This document shows, piece by piece, positions 43,827-45,200 of a stretch of DNA of 45,200 nt; the first letter of the stretch is position 1, and every line of letters starts with the position of its first letter. The position numbers and the translations under genes were made by a program. This DNA is from Lentisphaerota bacterium (GTDB taxonomy: Bacteria; Verrucomicrobiota; Kiritimatiellia; CAIQIC01; Lenti-01): positions 1 to 45,200 of the forward strand of contig JAAZBB010000038.1 of assembly GCA_012514035.1 (NCBI GenBank), in the 5' to 3' direction. The notes under the pieces were generated by a model that worked only from the letters and a program-made list of their open reading frames with translations, ran no database searches and was not told where the DNA came from.

Positions 43827-43871
43827 CAATATTTATAAACATTGATACAGTTCCAATGTTTATAAACATTG
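43827..43871. promoter_or_regulatory. Operator-like palindrome pair upstream of the second GH13 gene
   Basis: CAATATTTATAAACATTG (43827-43844, one mismatch) and CAATGTTTATAAACATTG (43854-43871, perfect) have centres 27 bp apart. The core ATGTTTA-TAAACAT uses the same half-site as the pair upstream of the first GH13 gene. The second copy ends 240 bases before ATG 44112. Confidence 0.65.
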
Positions 43872-44076
43872 AAATAATCCATTTCATCTGCCGATTGAGC
43901 CGATTCTGATTTTCTCATTCTCCTTGTTTGGTTGTCGACCGACCTCTTCGCGCGCGGGATCATGCCGGGGGCCATTGGCAAGTTCGGGATGCCAATGGCT
44001 GAATCCATGGCCGATTCCAGTCAGGCTTGAACCGAATTGCCGATGCATTCCCCCGTTTTGGCGCAGGTTTTCGGCG

Positions 44077-44105
44077 TTGCAGGTTGGCAATATGAGCACT
44101 ATGTT
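44077..44105 (+). promoter_or_regulatory. Promoter of the second GH13 gene, placed for a leaderless transcript
   Basis: TTGCAG (44077-44082), 17 bases, TATGTT (44100-44105). The A of ATG 44112 lies 7 bases after the -10 hexamer, the same geometry as at 30101. No Shine-Dalgarno sequence is present. Confidence 0.6.
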
Positions 44106-44111
44106 ATACGA

Positions 44112-45200
44112 ATGAGCATTCGCCTTTTTCTCCCGTATGTCTTTCTTTGTCTTTGCCTGGCGGGAACAGCCGTTGCCCAATCGGCCCGGCCCGGCATGGG
44201 GGCAATCCCGTATGCCGATGCCGGCGGGACCGGCGTGACATTCCGGACCTGGGCGCCGAATGCCACTGCCGTCAGCGTCCACGGCAGTTTCAACGGCTGG
44301 GGCTCCACACCACTGGTCAAGGAGGCGACCGGTGGGCTGTGGTCGGTGGACAGCTCTCGCGCCCGCGTCGGCGACAACTACAAGTTTGAAATCAACGGCA
44401 ACTGGAAAAAGGACCCCCGCGGCAAGCGCGTTGTCAATTCCAACGGCAACTCCATCATCTACGATCCACAGGCCTTTAATTGGGGCTCGGGAACCAATTT
44501 CAACGCCATTTTGCGCAATGATCTGGTCATCTATGAAATGCATGTGGGCACGTTCAACGGAGAGGACTGGTTGCCGTCCACCTTCGACGAATGCATCGAA
44601 AAAATCCCCCACCTCAAGACCCTGGGCGTCTCTGCCGTACAGTTGATGCCGGTGATGGAATTTCCGGGCGATTTTTCCTGGGGCTACAATCCCTCCGATC
44701 CCTATGCCGTGGAATCCTCGTTCGGCGGCCCGGACGGCCTCAAGCGCTTCGTCAAGGCCTGCCATGAGAACGGCATCGCCGTCCTGATGGACGTCGTGCA
44801 CAATCACTATGGCCCGACCGACCTGCAGTTGTGGCAATACGATGGCTGGTCGCAGAACGGCCTGGGCGGCATCTACTTCTACAACGAGAAGTGGAAAGCC
44901 TCCACCATGTGGGGTGACACCCGGCCCGATTTCGGCCGGCAGGAAGTGAAGGATTACATCCATGGCCAGATCCGGATGTTCGTGGAGGAATATCACATCG
45001 ACGGCTTCCGCTGGGACTCGGTCTACAACATCCGGCATTTCTCCGCCAGCAACGCCTGGAACCAAGCCGGCAGCACCATGCTCGCCCAGGTCAACGACTG
45101 GCTGGCGGCGAATCATCCCGACGTCATCCGCATTGCCGAAGACCACGCCTTCGACAGCCCCGTCAATTTCGAGGCCGAGTGGGATCACGGCTTCCTCAAC
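44112..45200 (+). CDS. Second secreted GH13 enzyme, GlgB / alpha-amylase-like (3' end outside window)
   Basis: 363 codons are open from ATG 44112 to the window edge. The signal peptide is MSIRLFLPYVFLCLCLAGTA followed by VAQSA. A CBM48-like domain (VTFRTWAPNATAVSVHGSFN) leads into the GH13 barrel: region I LMDVVHNHYGP, nucleophile Asp302 in IDGFRWDSV, acid/base Glu343 in IRIAEDHAF. It is clearly paralogous to the gene at 41592 (compare SWGYNPSDPYAVESSFGG with SWGYNPSDLFAVESSYGG). The segment WSQNGLGGIYFYNEKWKAS replaces a different loop there, so specificity may differ. The third catalytic Asp lies beyond the window. Confidence 0.9.
   Translation, partial: MSIRLFLPYVFLCLCLAGTAVAQSARPGMGAIPYADAGGTGVTFRTWAPNATAVSVHGSFNGWGSTPLVKEATGGLWSVDSSRARVGDNYKFEINGNWKKDPRGKRVVNSNGNSIIYDPQAFNWGSGTNFNAILRNDLVIYEMHVGTFNGEDWLPSTFDECIEKIPHLKTLGVSAVQLMPVMEFPGDFSWGYNPSDPYAVESSFGGPDGLKRFVKACHENGIAVLMDVVHNHYGPTDLQLWQYDGWSQNGLGGIYFYNEKWKASTMWGDTRPDFGRQEVKDYIHGQIRMFVEEYHIDGFRWDSVYNIRHFSASNAWNQAGSTMLAQVNDWLAANHPDVIRIAEDHAFDSPVNFEAEWDHGFLN

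Larger units (their letters stand above)
43611..44111. other. Non-coding region between the two GH13 genes
   Basis: 501 bases with no supported gene. It holds two 18-bp palindromes at 43827-43871 and a promoter at 44077-44105. No terminator is seen after the first GH13 gene. Confidence 0.6.

Noticed and set aside
43884-45188. Minus-strand open frame of 434 codons
   Set aside because: Antisense to the second GH13 gene, which has a signal peptide and catalytic motifs on the plus strand.

Overview
The window reads as a piece of a GC-rich chromosome from a Gram-negative bacterium, most likely of the PVC group (Verrucomicrobiota / Kiritimatiellota / Lentisphaerota). The placement is an inference. 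It rests on a Tad pilus secretin (outer membrane), a NfeD-FloA operon, secreted GH13 enzymes, leader-poor promoters and several families of structured intergenic repeats of a kind I associate with environmental PVC genomes. No rRNA or other direct marker is present.

Layout. 1-171: 5' end of an insertion-sequence transposase, cut by the window edge. 310-4709 (minus): carB-carA, carbamoyl-phosphate synthase. 4881-4957: initiator tRNA with its own promoter and terminator. 5046-5693 (minus): a secreted protein of unknown role. 5946-21053 (plus): a Tad/Flp pilus locus: small membrane protein, two Flp-type pilins, an intrinsic terminator, prepilin peptidase, three TadE/TadG-like pseudopilins, a secreted protein, a lipoprotein, CpaB, CpaC secretin with a long Lys/Ala-rich tail, FHA-CpaF ATPase, TadB, TadC, DUF192 protein, lipoprotein and a membrane FHA protein. 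No TadZ/CpaE is seen. 21375-21728: a lone STAS protein. 21751-27806 (minus): ATP-grasp (TupA-like), pheS, pheT, FmdB-type zinc ribbon, a second zinc-ribbon membrane protein and dtd, a translation-centred cluster. 27907-29982: topoisomerase IV subunit A. 30101-33475: NfeD, a beta-helix membrane protein, FloA flotillin and a small membrane protein in one operon. 33476-34049: non-coding, with an AT-rich island and a structured repeat. 34050-36712 (minus): hpt, polysaccharide deacetylase and a membrane protein. 36803-38484: two tandem paralogous lipoprotein genes, the first broken by an in-frame TGA. 38492-39481: cysE. 39776-39851: tRNA-Lys(CTT). 39867-40823 (minus): Sel1-repeat protein. 41592-45200: two tandem secreted GlgB-like GH13 enzymes, the second cut by the window edge.

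What stands out. (1) Three arrays of the palindrome TTTTCCA-N5-TGGAAAA, with centre-to-centre distances of only 22, 30 or 31 bp (two or three helical turns), each just upstream of a gene start: in the tad operon, before pheS, and before the gene at 35084. (2) Paired palindromes built from the half-site ATGTTTA, about 240-280 bp upstream of each of the two secreted GH13 genes, which suggests shared control. (3) The unusual Tad locus. (4) The in-frame TGA in a well-formed lipoprotein gene beside an intact paralogue. (5) Promoters placed so that the mRNA would start at, or a few bases before, the ATG. (6) At least three further families of non-coding repeats.
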